Assembly: GCA_050953105.1 (NCBI GenBank)
Contig: JBMNMA010000009.1
Coordinates: 310,001 to 374,000, forward strand
Direction: 5' to 3'
Length of the DNA: 64,000 bases
DNA from: UBA1206 sp050953105
GTDB lineage: Bacteria > Bacillota > Clostridia > Oscillospirales > CAG-382
The notes under the pieces: model-generated
The model's database searches: none
What the model saw: only the letters and a program-made list of their open reading frames with translations
Told to the model about the DNA's origin: nothing
Shown here: one piece after another, positions 32,780-42,119 of the stretch
Layout: every line of letters starts with the position of its first letter
Position numbering within the stretch: the stretch's first letter is position 1
Program-made: the position numbers and the translations under genes

Positions 32780-32808
32780 TTGACAATAAAAAGGCAATAT
32801 GGTAGAAT
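32780..32808 (+). promoter_or_regulatory. Promoter of the tRNA-Ser pair
   Basis: TTGACA (32780-32785), 17-base spacer, TAGAAT (32803-32808), about 47 bases before the first tRNA. Confidence 0.8.
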
Positions 32809-32854
32809 AGCGTCTGTTGACACGTTAAGACGTGTGGGCGCTTTTCTTATGTTT

Positions 32855-32943
32855 GGAGAGATGTCCGAGCGGTTTAAGGAGCTGGTCTTGAAAACCAGTG
32901 AGTCAGCAATGGCCCGTGGGTTCGAATCCCACTCTCTCCGCCA
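32855..32943 (+). tRNA. tRNA-Ser (anticodon TGA)
   Basis: Acceptor GGAGAGA pairs with TCTCTCC; anticodon arm CTGGT-CTTGAAA-ACCAG gives TGA; a long variable arm and TTCGAAT T-loop identify serine. CCA is encoded. Confidence 0.97.
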
Positions 32944-32997
32944 AACTTACCTTATAACCAATATCCCCTATTAATTTAATAATTTATCATTTCACCT

Positions 32998-33088
32998 GCG
33001 GAAGTACTCAAGTGGTGAAGAGGCGCCCCTGCTAAGGGTGTAGGTCGGCTAAACCGGCGCGCGAGTTCAAATCTCGCCTTCCGCGCCA
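32998..33088 (+). tRNA. tRNA-Ser (anticodon GCT)
   Basis: Acceptor GCGGAAG pairs with CTTCCGC; anticodon arm CGCCC-CTGCTAA-GGGTG gives GCT; long variable arm; TTCAAAT T-loop; CCA encoded. Follows the other tRNA-Ser by 54 bases, likely the same transcript. Confidence 0.97.
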
Positions 33089-33130
33089 ATAAAGGCAGTA
33101 GATTTTATATAATCTGCTGCCTTTATTTTT
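33089..33130 (+). terminator. Terminator of the tRNA operon
   Basis: AATAAAGGCAGTAGATT (33089-33105) pairs with AATCTGCTGCCTTTATT (33111-33127) apart from one wobble pair, then TTTT. Confidence 0.9.
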
Positions 33131-33269
33131 TACTTTAAAGTTGTGATTATAATATCTTCCCGCACTGTTTATGACAGGAATTCTTATCATAACAGCAAAC
33201 CCTTATCAACCTAAAGTGATAATGACGGGAAAATCGATTGAAAAGCATATAATATCGGCATATTTTACA

Positions 33270-33298
33270 TTGTTTTATATTGTATTGAATGTTATAAT
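33270..33298 (+). promoter_or_regulatory. Promoter of the ABC exporter gene
   Basis: TTGTTT (33270-33275), 17-base spacer, TATAAT (33293-33298), 39 bases upstream of the start. Confidence 0.7.
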
Positions 33299-33336
33299 CC
33301 CCTTGAAATGACAAGAAAAACCAAAGGGTGATTAAT

Positions 33337-35175
33337 ATGAATTCCGCCTCCAAGCAAAAGCACAGGGGCGAAAATATGATACCCGACTACGAGCACCTGT
33401 TTACCGAAAACAAGCAGGCCCCAAAACGCAAGTCGGGTATTTTATACATGCTTTATAAAATGAACCGAAAAAAGCTGCTGCTGGCGCAGGTGATGTATAT
33501 AATCAAGGCGTCACCGGTTTGGATTTTGCCGGTGATAACCGCCAAAATCATAAACATTGCTTCGGGCCCCAATGCTTCCGACTCATTTGCTTCAATTTTG
33601 ATTTATGCGCTTATTCTGGCGGTCGTTCTCCTTCAGAACGTCCCCACCCATGTTATCTATGCTAAAATGATAAACACGGTAATGCGCAAAATAAACGCCG
33701 GATTAAAGTCGGCACTGGTGAGAAAGCTCCAGCGGCTGTCGATAACCTACCATAAAGAAATAGAATCGGGGCGGATACAGTCGAAATTCCTGCGGGATAT
33801 CGAATCAATAGACGCCATGATACGCAATATTGTCATAACCCTTGTCCCGGCAATCATCGGTGTGCTTATTTCGGTGGGTATTTCCACCTTCAACGCTCCG
33901 GTTATGACATTGTTCTTTGTTGCAATAGTGCCGATAAACGTTACCGTGGCAAAGCTGTTTAGCAAAAAGATAAAGGCCGAAAACCGGGAATTCCGTATTG
34001 AAAACGAATCTGTTTCGGCCAAATTCACCTCCATGCTTTCCCTACTGCCGGTAACAAAGGCTCACGGACTTGAAAGAAGTGAAATACAAACCTTTGACAA
34101 CGAAGTTGAAAAGCTAACCCAAAAAGGCCTTAAAGTGGATAACACCAACGCCTACTTCGGCTCCTGGTCGTGGGTTATAAGCAATATAGTAAGCGTTATC
34201 TGCCTTGTGTTTTCATCCTTTCTTGCTATAAATGGTGTTATCGACGTGGGGGACATAGTCCTTTACCAGTCGCTGTTTTCATCAATTAACGGCAACGTGC
34301 TTGCAATAATCAACTCCTATCCTTCCCTTATGTCGGGCTCGGAGGCCATTAACTCCTTATCCGAAATTATGATTTCCGACGATGTGGAGCTTATCGGCAG
34401 CAAAAAAATCTACCCCATTAAGGGAAATATATCCTTCAATAATGTATCCTACTCCTACCCCGATGACCCCGACTGTTATGTGATAAACGACTTCACCCTT
34501 AACGTTAAGGAGGGTGAATGTATAGCGGTGGTGGGGCCGTCCGGTTCGGGAAAATCCACCATAATGAATATGATTATAGGCTTTCTCAAACCCACCGAAG
34601 GGAAAATCCTAATTGACGGCGTGGATATGGCCGACCTTGACCTTACCGACTACCGGCGTCATATATCGGTGGTTCCCCAGAACTCCATCCTCTTCCCCGG
34701 CACCATACGGGAAAACATCACCTACGGACTTCACTCAATCCCCGCCAAGCGGCTTGAAAACGCCATAGAGCTTGCCAACCTTAACGAGTTTATAAAAGAG
34801 CTGCCAAGCGGTCTTGACACCCCGGTAGGTGAGGCGGGCGGCAAGCTTTCCGGCGGTCAGCGGCAGCGGATAACCATTGCCAGAGCGCTAATAAGAAACC
34901 CCAAGATACTCATTCTTGACGAGGCCACCTCCGCCCTTGACAATCTGTCGGAATACCATGTCCAGCAGGCTATTGAAAAGTCCAAGAAGGGGCGGACCAC
35001 CTTTATTGTTGCCCACCGGCTTTCAACCATCCGCAACGCCGACAGGATTGTTGTTATGGAGTCGGGGCACATTGTCGAAACGGGAACCTACGAGGAGCTT
35101 ATGGCTAAGAAGGGCAAATTCTACGAAATGAAGATGCTGAACGAAATGAGGGTTTCCGAGGGAGAAATAGCGTAA
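33337..35175 (+). CDS. ABC-type multidrug/lipid exporter (fused permease-ATPase)
   Basis: A 612-residue half-transporter that would act as a dimer in the cytoplasmic membrane. The N-terminal six-helix domain spans about 30-330 and the nucleotide-binding domain 370-600, with Walker A GPSGSGKST, Q-loop VVPQNSILFPG, signature LSGGQRQR, Walker B LILDEAT and the H-loop IVAHRLST. The substrate is unknown. The ATG at 33337 has AAAGG nine bases before it; the GTG at 33328 overlaps that site. Single gene with its own promoter. Confidence 0.92.
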   Translation: MNSASKQKHRGENMIPDYEHLFTENKQAPKRKSGILYMLYKMNRKKLLLAQVMYIIKASPVWILPVITAKIINIASGPNASDSFASILIYALILAVVLLQNVPTHVIYAKMINTVMRKINAGLKSALVRKLQRLSITYHKEIESGRIQSKFLRDIESIDAMIRNIVITLVPAIIGVLISVGISTFNAPVMTLFFVAIVPINVTVAKLFSKKIKAENREFRIENESVSAKFTSMLSLLPVTKAHGLERSEIQTFDNEVEKLTQKGLKVDNTNAYFGSWSWVISNIVSVICLVFSSFLAINGVIDVGDIVLYQSLFSSINGNVLAIINSYPSLMSGSEAINSLSEIMISDDVELIGSKKIYPIKGNISFNNVSYSYPDDPDCYVINDFTLNVKEGECIAVVGPSGSGKSTIMNMIIGFLKPTEGKILIDGVDMADLDLTDYRRHISVVPQNSILFPGTIRENITYGLHSIPAKRLENAIELANLNEFIKELPSGLDTPVGEAGGKLSGGQRQRITIARALIRNPKILILDEATSALDNLSEYHVQQAIEKSKKGRTTFIVAHRLSTIRNADRIVVMESGHIVETGTYEELMAKKGKFYEMKMLNEMRVSEGEIA

Positions 35176-35500
35176 AAATATTATTCTATATCATTTAGAG
35201 AATGTCTGCCGGGACTGCCAGCGCCACTACCCCGATGTGTTGGGCTATCAGGCGCTTAGACCTGTGATTCAAATTAATAGCAATTCCCGCCGGAAAACCG
35301 GCGGGTTTAATTTTGATTGTTATTACTGTACTAGCTATGTGTTTATAAATATGCCTGAATGTTATATTCAATTTTCTGAGGAGAACCTTTTGGCTTTTAA
35401 GATATGGGCATGGAGGTTTTTATTGCAGAAAAAGGTATTAATCAAAATGATGAATGAAAAACCACAAAAGGCGGTTAATTCAGTCTTTTATGTCTAAAAT
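35176..35500. other. Intergenic region with terminator and fragments
   Basis: About 325 bases. A terminator lies at 35286-35305. A reading frame between about 35195 and 35340 contains CRDC-like codons without a start or ribosome site and may be debris of a lost gene. Nothing else recognised. Confidence 0.4.
35286..35305. terminator. Stem-loop terminator
   Basis: CCCGCCGG (35286-35293) pairs with CCGGCGGG (35298-35305), followed by TTTAATTTT. Confidence 0.75.
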
Positions 35501-35501
35501 A

Positions 35502-35542
35502 TCCCTCTTTGGAGCATAATAATCCAAAGGGGGAATTTTTTT
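35502..35542 (+). promoter_or_regulatory. Hairpin plus T tract at the start of the FAD/Rieske gene
   Basis: TCCCTCTTTGGA (35502-35513) pairs with TCCAAAGGGGGA (35523-35534) except for one wobble; a T7 run follows at 35536-35542. The 3' arm contains the ribosome site AAGGGGG and the T run overlaps the TTG start. It could act as an intrinsic terminator/attenuator or block translation. Confidence 0.6.
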
Positions 35543-36848
35543 GAAATATCTGTGGACCGACGGAGTGGAAAAGCCATCTTTCGGTAAGCTTACGGGAAAC
35601 ATAAAAACCGATGTGCTTATTATAGGCGGCGGTATGGCAGGGGTGCTTTGCGCCAAGGCACTTCATGATGCGAATATCGACTATACCCTTGTTGAGGGAA
35701 GGCAGATCGGCTGCGGAATAACCAAGGGCACAACGGCGGTTATAACCGCCCAGCATGACCTTTTATATTCCGACCTTATTGAAAAAAGCGGCAAGGCAAA
35801 AGCGAAAATGTATCTTGACGCCAATCTGACGGCGGTTAGCCGGTTTAAGGATATGGCAAAGGGCATAGACTGTGATTTTGAGGTTTTGCCATCTGTAATG
35901 TATTCCACCACCGACGGGAATAAGATGAAAGCCGAGGTTAAGGCTGTAAAATCATTGGGAATGAATGCCGAATATATAACCGACGTTCCCATTCCCGTTA
36001 AAATAAGGGGCGGTGTCCGCTACCCGGACATGGCCCAGTTTCATCCGCTGAAGTTCCTTTACGGCGTGGCGAGGGGGCTTAATATTTACGAAAACACCCA
36101 TGTTCACAAGCTTGACGGCACCACCGCCTATATGTCCGGCGGAACAATCAAGGCAAAAAAGGTTATTGTGGCAACCCACTTCCCTTTTATAAACAAAAGC
36201 GGCTTGTATTTTTTAAAGATGTATCAAAAGCGGCTGTTTGTTATGGCGCTCGAAAGGCCGGAGGGTGAAAGACTGGGGTGCAATCTGGTTGAACATTCGG
36301 GGGACGGAATGTTTTTCAGAGATTACGGCAGGCTGCTTATTGTTGGCGGCGGCGAGCGGAAAACCGGTAAAAAGAAAGGAGGATTTATGCCGGTGAAGCA
36401 GTTTGTAAATGAGAATTATAAAAATTACCCCGAAAAATATGCCTGGGCCAACCAGGACTGCATTACCCTTGACGATATTCCCTATATCGGCGTTTACGGC
36501 AGAATATTGCCAGATGTGTATGTGGCCACCGGCTTTAATGAGTGGGGTATGACCTCATCCATGGTGGCGTCTATGATACTTGCAGATAAGGTTTACGGGA
36601 AAAGGTCACCCTTTGAGGAGGTTTTCAACCCATCAAGAAGTATGCTGAAACCCCGGCTGCTTTCCAATACGGGAAATGCGGTGGTTAATCTGGCTACCCC
36701 GACACCAAAACGCTGCACCCATCTCGGCTGCGCCTTAAAGGAAAACAAGGACGAAGGCACCTGGGACTGCCCCTGCCACGGCTCCCGCTTTGACAAGGAC
36801 GGCAGGCTTATTGATAATCCGGCCATGAAGGATGCAAAGGTTAAGTAA
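35541..36848 (+). CDS. FAD-dependent oxidoreductase with C-terminal Rieske domain
   Basis: A 435-residue redox protein. The N-terminal DAO-type FAD domain starts with VLIIGGGMAGVLCAKAL (about 27-43) and ends with YVATGFNEWGMTSSM; the C-terminal Rieske [2Fe-2S] site is CTHLGC and CPCHGSRFD (about 395-420), two Cys-His pairs. The same domain order is found in B. subtilis YhfW-type proteins, whose substrate is unknown. It begins with TTG after AAGGGGG, an unusual start inside a terminator-like hairpin. Followed by a terminator; monocistronic. Confidence 0.88.
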   Translation: MKYLWTDGVEKPSFGKLTGNIKTDVLIIGGGMAGVLCAKALHDANIDYTLVEGRQIGCGITKGTTAVITAQHDLLYSDLIEKSGKAKAKMYLDANLTAVSRFKDMAKGIDCDFEVLPSVMYSTTDGNKMKAEVKAVKSLGMNAEYITDVPIPVKIRGGVRYPDMAQFHPLKFLYGVARGLNIYENTHVHKLDGTTAYMSGGTIKAKKVIVATHFPFINKSGLYFLKMYQKRLFVMALERPEGERLGCNLVEHSGDGMFFRDYGRLLIVGGGERKTGKKKGGFMPVKQFVNENYKNYPEKYAWANQDCITLDDIPYIGVYGRILPDVYVATGFNEWGMTSSMVASMILADKVYGKRSPFEEVFNPSRSMLKPRLLSNTGNAVVNLATPTPKRCTHLGCALKENKDEGTWDCPCHGSRFDKDGRLIDNPAMKDAKVK

Positions 36849-36862
36849 AGTCATAATCCAAG

Positions 36863-36889
36863 GCAGGCTTTTAGCCTGCTATTTTTTTA
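36863..36889 (+). terminator. Terminator of the FAD/Rieske gene
   Basis: GCAGGC (36863-36868) pairs with GCCTGC (36874-36879), then TATTTTTTT. Confidence 0.85.
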
Positions 36890-37019
36890 TAAGCCGGTTA
36901 AAAGCGTTATTTTAACCCGGCAAAATGACAATATCTGCCATAATTTATATTTTTTGTTATATTATGTACTTGATTTGTCCATATTATCGTGCTAAACTCC
37001 CAAAAATGGAGGGTTATAT

Positions 37020-38375
37020 ATGAAAAAACATTTTTTATTCACTTTTGTTTTAGCACTTATTATCCTTATGGTTAGTTCCTGTGCAAAAAACAATAATGTC
37101 GAATCCGGCGAGTCGTCTTTAACGTCATCTAAAACGGACACCGGTGAGTCAAGCATTGAGCTTTCCGGCGATGATTCTTTTGAGGAATCAAGCCCTGAAC
37201 TTTCAGGTGATGATTCATCGGAGGACGAATCTAATATTGAGCTGGAGTATATTCCCTGGGAAGACTATTCCGACGAAAATCCTGTTTCCGGCGTTGATGA
37301 AGCTTATGTTCTTATCAAGCAGCCTTACACAGAATTAGGAGACCCTTATAATCCGCAATATAACTATTATGTCAAAACAAACGGTAACATTATAACCATT
37401 TATATCACTGATGAAGTAGAGATAAAAGGTAAATTTGTCGGTATTGTGGGTGATAACGGCAATTTAAAAGAATATTTGCATTATAATATTCATCGTGATA
37501 AAAATACCAATAAGGTTAAAATGTATGTCAGCTCTAAAACCGAGTATAATCAAAACGGAATAAAGCTTAAATCAACAGGCTTTAACAGTAACGGAGATAT
37601 AACTAGCATAACAGAGTATAAATACGACGAACAAGGAAAGCTGAAAGAGGAAAAAAATACTAGTGGAGATAAAATAAGTTTAATAACATATACCTATGAT
37701 AATTCAGGCAATTTGATTGAGCATAAGAAGACCGTAAACGGAGAAGTCCAAGTCCAAAACAGCTGGGTTTATAACGATAAAGGGATTCTTACCGAATATT
37801 ATTGGAGCAACGGTAGACAAAAAAATGTTTATGATGAAAACGGCAACGTGATTTCCTATATACGCATTGATGAAAACGGTATTGAAATACCTGAAAACAA
37901 ACTTGAATATGACGAATCGGGAAGGCTTATTAAGGTTATTGTTTATAACGAAGACGGTTCGGAATATGTAAGCTCTATTTATTCGTACGACAGCAACGGT
38001 AATCTGATAAGTAAAATGTTTTACGACGTTAATGGCAATTTGGATGAATCGAATGAATACGAATATGATAACAGAGGAAATAAAATAAAAGAAATCTATA
38101 AAGTATACGAGAATAATAACATATACACATCAATTATGGAATGGATATACGACGAAAACAATTACCTGACAGAATATATATTCAATCAAGGGGTTGAAAG
38201 AGTTGTGTATTCGTATGACGAATACGGTAATAAAACAAGTGAGTCACACTACAACAGAAACGGCAGTATAGATTATACATATCAGTACACATGGGAAAAG
38301 GTTTGCTATCCGGAGGGATTTTATCAGTTCTTAAATGACTTTTTTCCTGAGCAAACCGTTGTAAAAGTAAACTAA
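37020..38375 (+). CDS. YD-repeat lipoprotein
   Basis: A 451-residue exported lipoprotein. Signal MKKHFLFTFVLALIILMVSSC with lipobox VSSC (Cys21). Residues about 25-80 are a Ser/Glu/Asp-rich linker that repeats ELSGDDS twice. From about 190 on there are some ten YD-type repeats with the pattern Y-x-Y-D-x-x-G-N (YTYDNSGNLIEHKK, YSYDSNGNLISKM, YSYDEYGNKTSES), as in RHS proteins, but without the RHS core or toxin end. Likely a surface carbohydrate- or protein-binding fibre. GGAGGG precedes the ATG. Convergent with nfnB. Confidence 0.8.
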   Translation: MKKHFLFTFVLALIILMVSSCAKNNNVESGESSLTSSKTDTGESSIELSGDDSFEESSPELSGDDSSEDESNIELEYIPWEDYSDENPVSGVDEAYVLIKQPYTELGDPYNPQYNYYVKTNGNIITIYITDEVEIKGKFVGIVGDNGNLKEYLHYNIHRDKNTNKVKMYVSSKTEYNQNGIKLKSTGFNSNGDITSITEYKYDEQGKLKEEKNTSGDKISLITYTYDNSGNLIEHKKTVNGEVQVQNSWVYNDKGILTEYYWSNGRQKNVYDENGNVISYIRIDENGIEIPENKLEYDESGRLIKVIVYNEDGSEYVSSIYSYDSNGNLISKMFYDVNGNLDESNEYEYDNRGNKIKEIYKVYENNNIYTSIMEWIYDENNYLTEYIFNQGVERVVYSYDEYGNKTSESHYNRNGSIDYTYQYTWEKVCYPEGFYQFLNDFFPEQTVVKVN

Positions 38376-38391
38376 AAACATAAACGCAAAA

Positions 38392-38415
38392 AACCGGCGG
38401 TTACGCCGGTTTTGT
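38392..38415. terminator. Bidirectional terminator between convergent genes
   Basis: AACCGGCG (38392-38399) pairs with CGCCGGTT (38404-38411); A run before and T run after. Confidence 0.85.
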
Positions 38416-38427
38416 TATGCTTGATTT

Positions 38428-39807
38428 TTATTTTGAAAATTCTTCATCAATGGCCTCGGCGGCTTTTTTGCCGGCACCCATGGCCAAGATTACCGTTGCG
38501 GCACCGGTTACGGCGTCACCGCCGGCATAAACAAAGGCCTTTGTGGTTTTACCGTTTTCATCGGTAATAATCCCTCCCCATTTCTGAGTTTCAAGCCCCT
38601 TTGTGGTTGACTTAATAAGGGGATTGGGGGTGGTGCCAAGGGCCATTATCACGCAGTCAACATCAATCTTGTGTTCGCTGCCTTTAACCTCCACCGGTCT
38701 GCGCCTGCCGGAGGCATCGGGTTCCCCAAGGTCCATTTTTATGCACACAATGCCGTTGACAAAGCGTTTTTCGTCGCTTGTTATCTCAACCGGATTGGTA
38801 AGGAATTTGAATATAATTCCCTCCTCCTTGGCGTGTTCAACCTCCTCGGCTCTGGCGGGAAGCTCCTCCTCGCCCCGGCGGTAGATTATATAAACCTCCT
38901 TTGCACCCATGCGCTTGGCGCAGCGGGCGGCATCCATTGCCACGTTGCCGCCACCTACCACCGCCACCCTTTCGGGCCGCAGGATGGGTGTCTGGGGGTT
39001 TTCGTAGGCTTTCATAAGGTTTACCCTTGTAAGATACTCGTTGGCGGAATATACACCGTTCAGGTTTTCGCCGGGGATACCCATAAATTTGGGAAGTCCG
39101 GCACCGGTGCCTATAAACACCGCTTCAAAGCCTTCTTCAAACAGCTCGTCAATGGTGATTGTCTTACCCACCACCACGTTGGTTTCGATTTTAACCCCCA
39201 TATCAATAAGTGACATTATTTCTTTTTCAACAATGGATTTGGGAAGGCGGAATTCGGGAATTCCGTAAACCAGCACTCCGCCGGGGGTGTGCAAGGCTTC
39301 GAAAATGGTAACGTCCCAGCCCCTTGCCGCCAGCGTTCCGGCACAGGACAGTCCGGCAGGGCCGGAACCTATAACCGCAGCCCTATGACCGTTGGGGGTG
39401 GGTTTAACCGGCATATCGCAGGCGTTATCATTATGCCAGTCGGCCACAAACCGCTCAAGGCGGCCTATGCCCACCGGCTCGCCGTTTTTGCTTCTGACAC
39501 ATTTTGCCTCGCACTGGGTTTCCTGGGGGCAGACTCTGCCGCATACGGCAGGCAGGGCGTTGGTTTGCTTTATAATCTGATAGGCTTCTTCATATTCGCC
39601 TTCGGAAATTTTCTTTATAAATTCGGGTATTCTGACATTAACCGGGCAGCCGTCCACGCAAAAAGGCTTTTTACAGTTTAAGCATCTTGCCGCCTCGGCC
39701 CTGGCAAGGTCTTCGGTATATCCCATAGCCACCTCGTCAAAGGTGGCCGAACGGATTTCGGGATCTATTAACGGCATTTCGTATTTATGTTTAGACATAT
39801 CCGCCAT
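38428..39807 (-). CDS. nfnB: NfnB: NADP-dependent bifurcating ferredoxin oxidoreductase, large subunit (GltD-like)
   Basis: Iron-sulfur flavoprotein of 459 residues homologous to the small subunit of glutamate synthase. N-terminal cysteines CLNCKKPFCVDGCPV and CGRVCPQETQCEAKC bind two [4Fe-4S] clusters; VIGSGPAGLSCAGTLA is the FAD motif and VVGGGNVAMDAARCA the NADPH motif; GDAVTGAATVILAMGAGKKAA closes the FAD site. With NfnA it couples ferredoxin, NADH and NADPH. No glutamate synthase large subunit is present, which favours Nfn over GltD. The ATG at 39807 follows GGAGAAATGAT and abuts the nfnA stop. Confidence 0.88.
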   Translation of the reverse strand: MADMSKHKYEMPLIDPEIRSATFDEVAMGYTEDLARAEAARCLNCKKPFCVDGCPVNVRIPEFIKKISEGEYEEAYQIIKQTNALPAVCGRVCPQETQCEAKCVRSKNGEPVGIGRLERFVADWHNDNACDMPVKPTPNGHRAAVIGSGPAGLSCAGTLAARGWDVTIFEALHTPGGVLVYGIPEFRLPKSIVEKEIMSLIDMGVKIETNVVVGKTITIDELFEEGFEAVFIGTGAGLPKFMGIPGENLNGVYSANEYLTRVNLMKAYENPQTPILRPERVAVVGGGNVAMDAARCAKRMGAKEVYIIYRRGEEELPARAEEVEHAKEEGIIFKFLTNPVEITSDEKRFVNGIVCIKMDLGEPDASGRRRPVEVKGSEHKIDVDCVIMALGTTPNPLIKSTTKGLETQKWGGIITDENGKTTKAFVYAGGDAVTGAATVILAMGAGKKAAEAIDEEFSK

Positions 39808-39808
39808 A

Positions 39809-40648
39809 TCATTTCTCCTTTTTGTAAAGCCGGCAGGTATCTTCACGCTGCTTGATTTCAAGGTTTTTATACATACCCGTCCTTGATATTGCCTCGTCGA
39901 AATCAACGAGATGGCCGTCAAAGTCGGGACCGTCGACGCAGGCGAACTTTGTCTGTCCGCCCACGGTAAGGCGGCAGCCGCCGCACATTCCCGTGCCGTC
40001 AATCATAATGGGATTCATTGAAACTATTGTTTTAATGCCGTATTGCTTTGTAAGAGCCGATATAAACTTCATCATTACCAGGGGGCCTATGGCAATAACA
40101 CAGTCAGGTTTTTCGCCGCTTTCAATTAAATTTTTCAATGCGTCGGTAACCAGTCCCTTGGTGCCTGCTGAGCCGTCGTCGGTCATAAGTATATATTTAT
40201 TTGAAATAGCATTAAATTCGTCTTCAAGTATAACAAGGTCTTTGTTTCTGAAGCCTGCTATTGAATAAACAGTAGAACCCTGATTATACAGCTTTTTAGC
40301 TACAGGGTAGGCGATGGCGCACCCCACCCCTCCGCCGATTACGGCGACTTTGCTATATCCTTCGGTTTCTGTGGCTTTGCCCAGAGGGCCTACAAAGTCG
40401 TGTATATAGTCCCCTTCGTTCATGGCGTTAAGCCTTTCGGTTGTGGCGCCCACCACCTGAAAAATAATGGCAACAATTCCCTTTTCCCGGTCAAAGTCGG
40501 CAATGGTAAGGGGAATGCGTTCCCCCTCTTTATGGGTGCGTAAAATGATAAATTGTCCCGGCTCGGCCTTTTTTGCAACGAGGGGGGCTTCAACCTTCAT
40601 TAAGGTTACAAAGTCGTTAAGTGATTCTTTATAAACAATTTTGTTCAT
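39809..40648 (-). CDS. nfnA: NfnA: ferredoxin-NADP reductase-like subunit
   Basis: A 279-residue subunit of the ferredoxin-NADP reductase superfamily (PyrK/SudB/NfnA type). It has a flavin-binding beta barrel (RIPLTIADFD), the NAD-binding VAVIGGGVGCAIAYPVA, and the C-terminal [2Fe-2S] motif DGTGMCGGCRLTVGGQTKFAC typical of NfnA. It is directly upstream of nfnB on the same strand, the standard nfnAB order. Together they form the electron-bifurcating NADH-dependent reduced ferredoxin:NADP oxidoreductase of fermenting anaerobes. Confidence 0.88.
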   Translation of the reverse strand: MNKIVYKESLNDFVTLMKVEAPLVAKKAEPGQFIILRTHKEGERIPLTIADFDREKGIVAIIFQVVGATTERLNAMNEGDYIHDFVGPLGKATETEGYSKVAVIGGGVGCAIAYPVAKKLYNQGSTVYSIAGFRNKDLVILEDEFNAISNKYILMTDDGSAGTKGLVTDALKNLIESGEKPDCVIAIGPLVMMKFISALTKQYGIKTIVSMNPIMIDGTGMCGGCRLTVGGQTKFACVDGPDFDGHLVDFDEAISRTGMYKNLEIKQREDTCRLYKKEK

Positions 40649-40812
40649 TTATACGGCTTTCCTTTCGGTCAGGTTTGACTTTTTTTAAAATTATGCAGGA
40701 AGGGACTACTAAAAATTCATTAATTTCCGTTTATTATATCACCACAGGTTGATTTTGTAAATAGTGTTTTTTTGAAAATACCGAATAACACAATTTCATT
40801 TTTTGTCCTATG

Positions 40813-40841
40813 TTGACAAAATATATAGTATGGTTTATAAT
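40813..40841 (+). promoter_or_regulatory. Consensus promoter of the flippase-like gene
   Basis: TTGACA (40813-40818), 17-base spacer, TATAAT (40836-40841), 30 bases upstream of the start. Confidence 0.85.
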
Positions 40842-40870
40842 TTATGCAAACTAATCGCAAGGGATACATA

Positions 40871-41908
40871 ATGAACGGTAAAGCAAACAGTGTAACCGGT
40901 AAGCGTCTTATATTCAATATTTTATTTGTTCTGGCGCTTATGGGTGGCGTTTTTATATATATAGGTGTCAATTTTGACTGCTCGGGGATATTCGACACTT
41001 TATTTACAATTTCGTGGGGGTGGAATGCCCTTGCGGTTTTTTCTGTTGTCCTGCAGTATATAGCCGAGGCGTTATGCTTTTATATAATGTTAAAATCCTT
41101 CGGAATCTGTGTAAAATTCAGGCAGACTATTGTCTGGACGGGTGCCGATTTATTATACATGAACATTTCTCCCTTTGCCTTGGGGGGAATACCCGCCCAG
41201 GCCATGTATATGACAAGGGATAAAATCCCCGGGACACATACCGGAATATCCATTGCCATGTTTACCTGTCTAAACAAGACGGCCATGTTTGTGTCCGGTA
41301 TTTTCGCAGCTATAGTCATTGACGGAATATTTGATACCGGCAATCACTTCTTTGCCGCATCCCTGATATACGGTCTTATTGTTATGGCTGGTATTATTTT
41401 CTTTTGCGCCATGACCATGCTTTCGCCCGAATTTGTAACGGCAGTTATAACATTCTGCTTTAAGACACTAAAAAAGCTTAGAATAATTAAAGACGCCGAA
41501 AGCCGGATTGCGGCGTGTAGCGAAAGAATGAAGGATTATGCCGCCTGTTCGGATTATATAAAAAAACACCCGTTTGTTACGGTGTGGGTATTTTTATTGT
41601 GTGTGGTAAAGCGTGTTGCCATGCTTGCGCCTGCCTGCCTGGTGTACCTGGGCCTTGGGCTTAAAGGCACAAGCCTTGTGTATATTCTTGCGGTTCAGGC
41701 GTTATTGGGCGTGGCATTTGAGTCATTTATCCTCCCCGGAGCCATCGGAGCGTATGAAACTGCATCCATGGCGTTTTATCCGGCCATTTTCGGTGAAGCG
41801 CTTGCTTTACCGGCAGTGCTGTATGTAAGAGCATTCGGATTTTTGGCAGTGGTGCTTTCTGCAGGCATTATAGTTTGCATAAGGCATTTTAAAATGACAA
41901 CCAATTAA
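40871..41908 (+). CDS. Lysylphosphatidylglycerol synthase TM-region (flippase-like) protein
   Basis: A 345-residue integral membrane protein with about eight transmembrane helices. The blocks ADLLYMNISPFALGGIPAQAMYM and ESFILPGAIGAYETASMAFY are those of the PF03706 (MprF flippase / UPF0104) family. The C-terminal aminoacyl transferase domain of MprF is missing, so it probably moves a lipid rather than synthesises lysyl-PG. The ATG at 40871 follows AAGGGATACATA; the upstream in-frame ATG overlaps the promoter. A terminator follows. Confidence 0.8.
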   Translation: MNGKANSVTGKRLIFNILFVLALMGGVFIYIGVNFDCSGIFDTLFTISWGWNALAVFSVVLQYIAEALCFYIMLKSFGICVKFRQTIVWTGADLLYMNISPFALGGIPAQAMYMTRDKIPGTHTGISIAMFTCLNKTAMFVSGIFAAIVIDGIFDTGNHFFAASLIYGLIVMAGIIFFCAMTMLSPEFVTAVITFCFKTLKKLRIIKDAESRIAACSERMKDYAACSDYIKKHPFVTVWVFLLCVVKRVAMLAPACLVYLGLGLKGTSLVYILAVQALLGVAFESFILPGAIGAYETASMAFYPAIFGEALALPAVLYVRAFGFLAVVLSAGIIVCIRHFKMTTN

Positions 41909-41930
41909 CCTTTTCTATATTAATATATGC

Positions 41931-41956
41931 GCCTTCCCTTTTGGGAGGGCTTTTTT
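41931..41956 (+). terminator. Terminator of the flippase-like gene
   Basis: GCCTTCCC (41931-41938) pairs with GGGAGGGC (41943-41950) with one wobble, then TTTTTT. Confidence 0.9.
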
Positions 41957-42119
41957 ATTTGAAATTTGTTATGAAAACATATATTTCATGCCGGTTCAGA
42001 TTTTTCTGACCTTTTTCGACAGTTTGGCATATCCTTTTAACAGCGGAAGGAATTTGACTTTAGGCCTTATTTTTCCGCAATTCGGTAAGCCTAGACACTA
42101 TACTTTTAGGCGGAAAGGC

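Noticed and set aside
33147..33353. Minus-strand open frame opposite the exporter promoter
   Set aside because: It covers the tRNA-exporter intergenic promoter region and lacks a ribosome site.
35237..35497. Small protein gene after the ABC exporter
   Set aside because: No ribosome site, spans a terminator hairpin, and composition is not protein-like.
38428..39807. Glutamate synthase small subunit (GltD)
   Set aside because: There is no large subunit gene; the NfnA-type partner with a [2Fe-2S] motif is adjacent, which favours Nfn.
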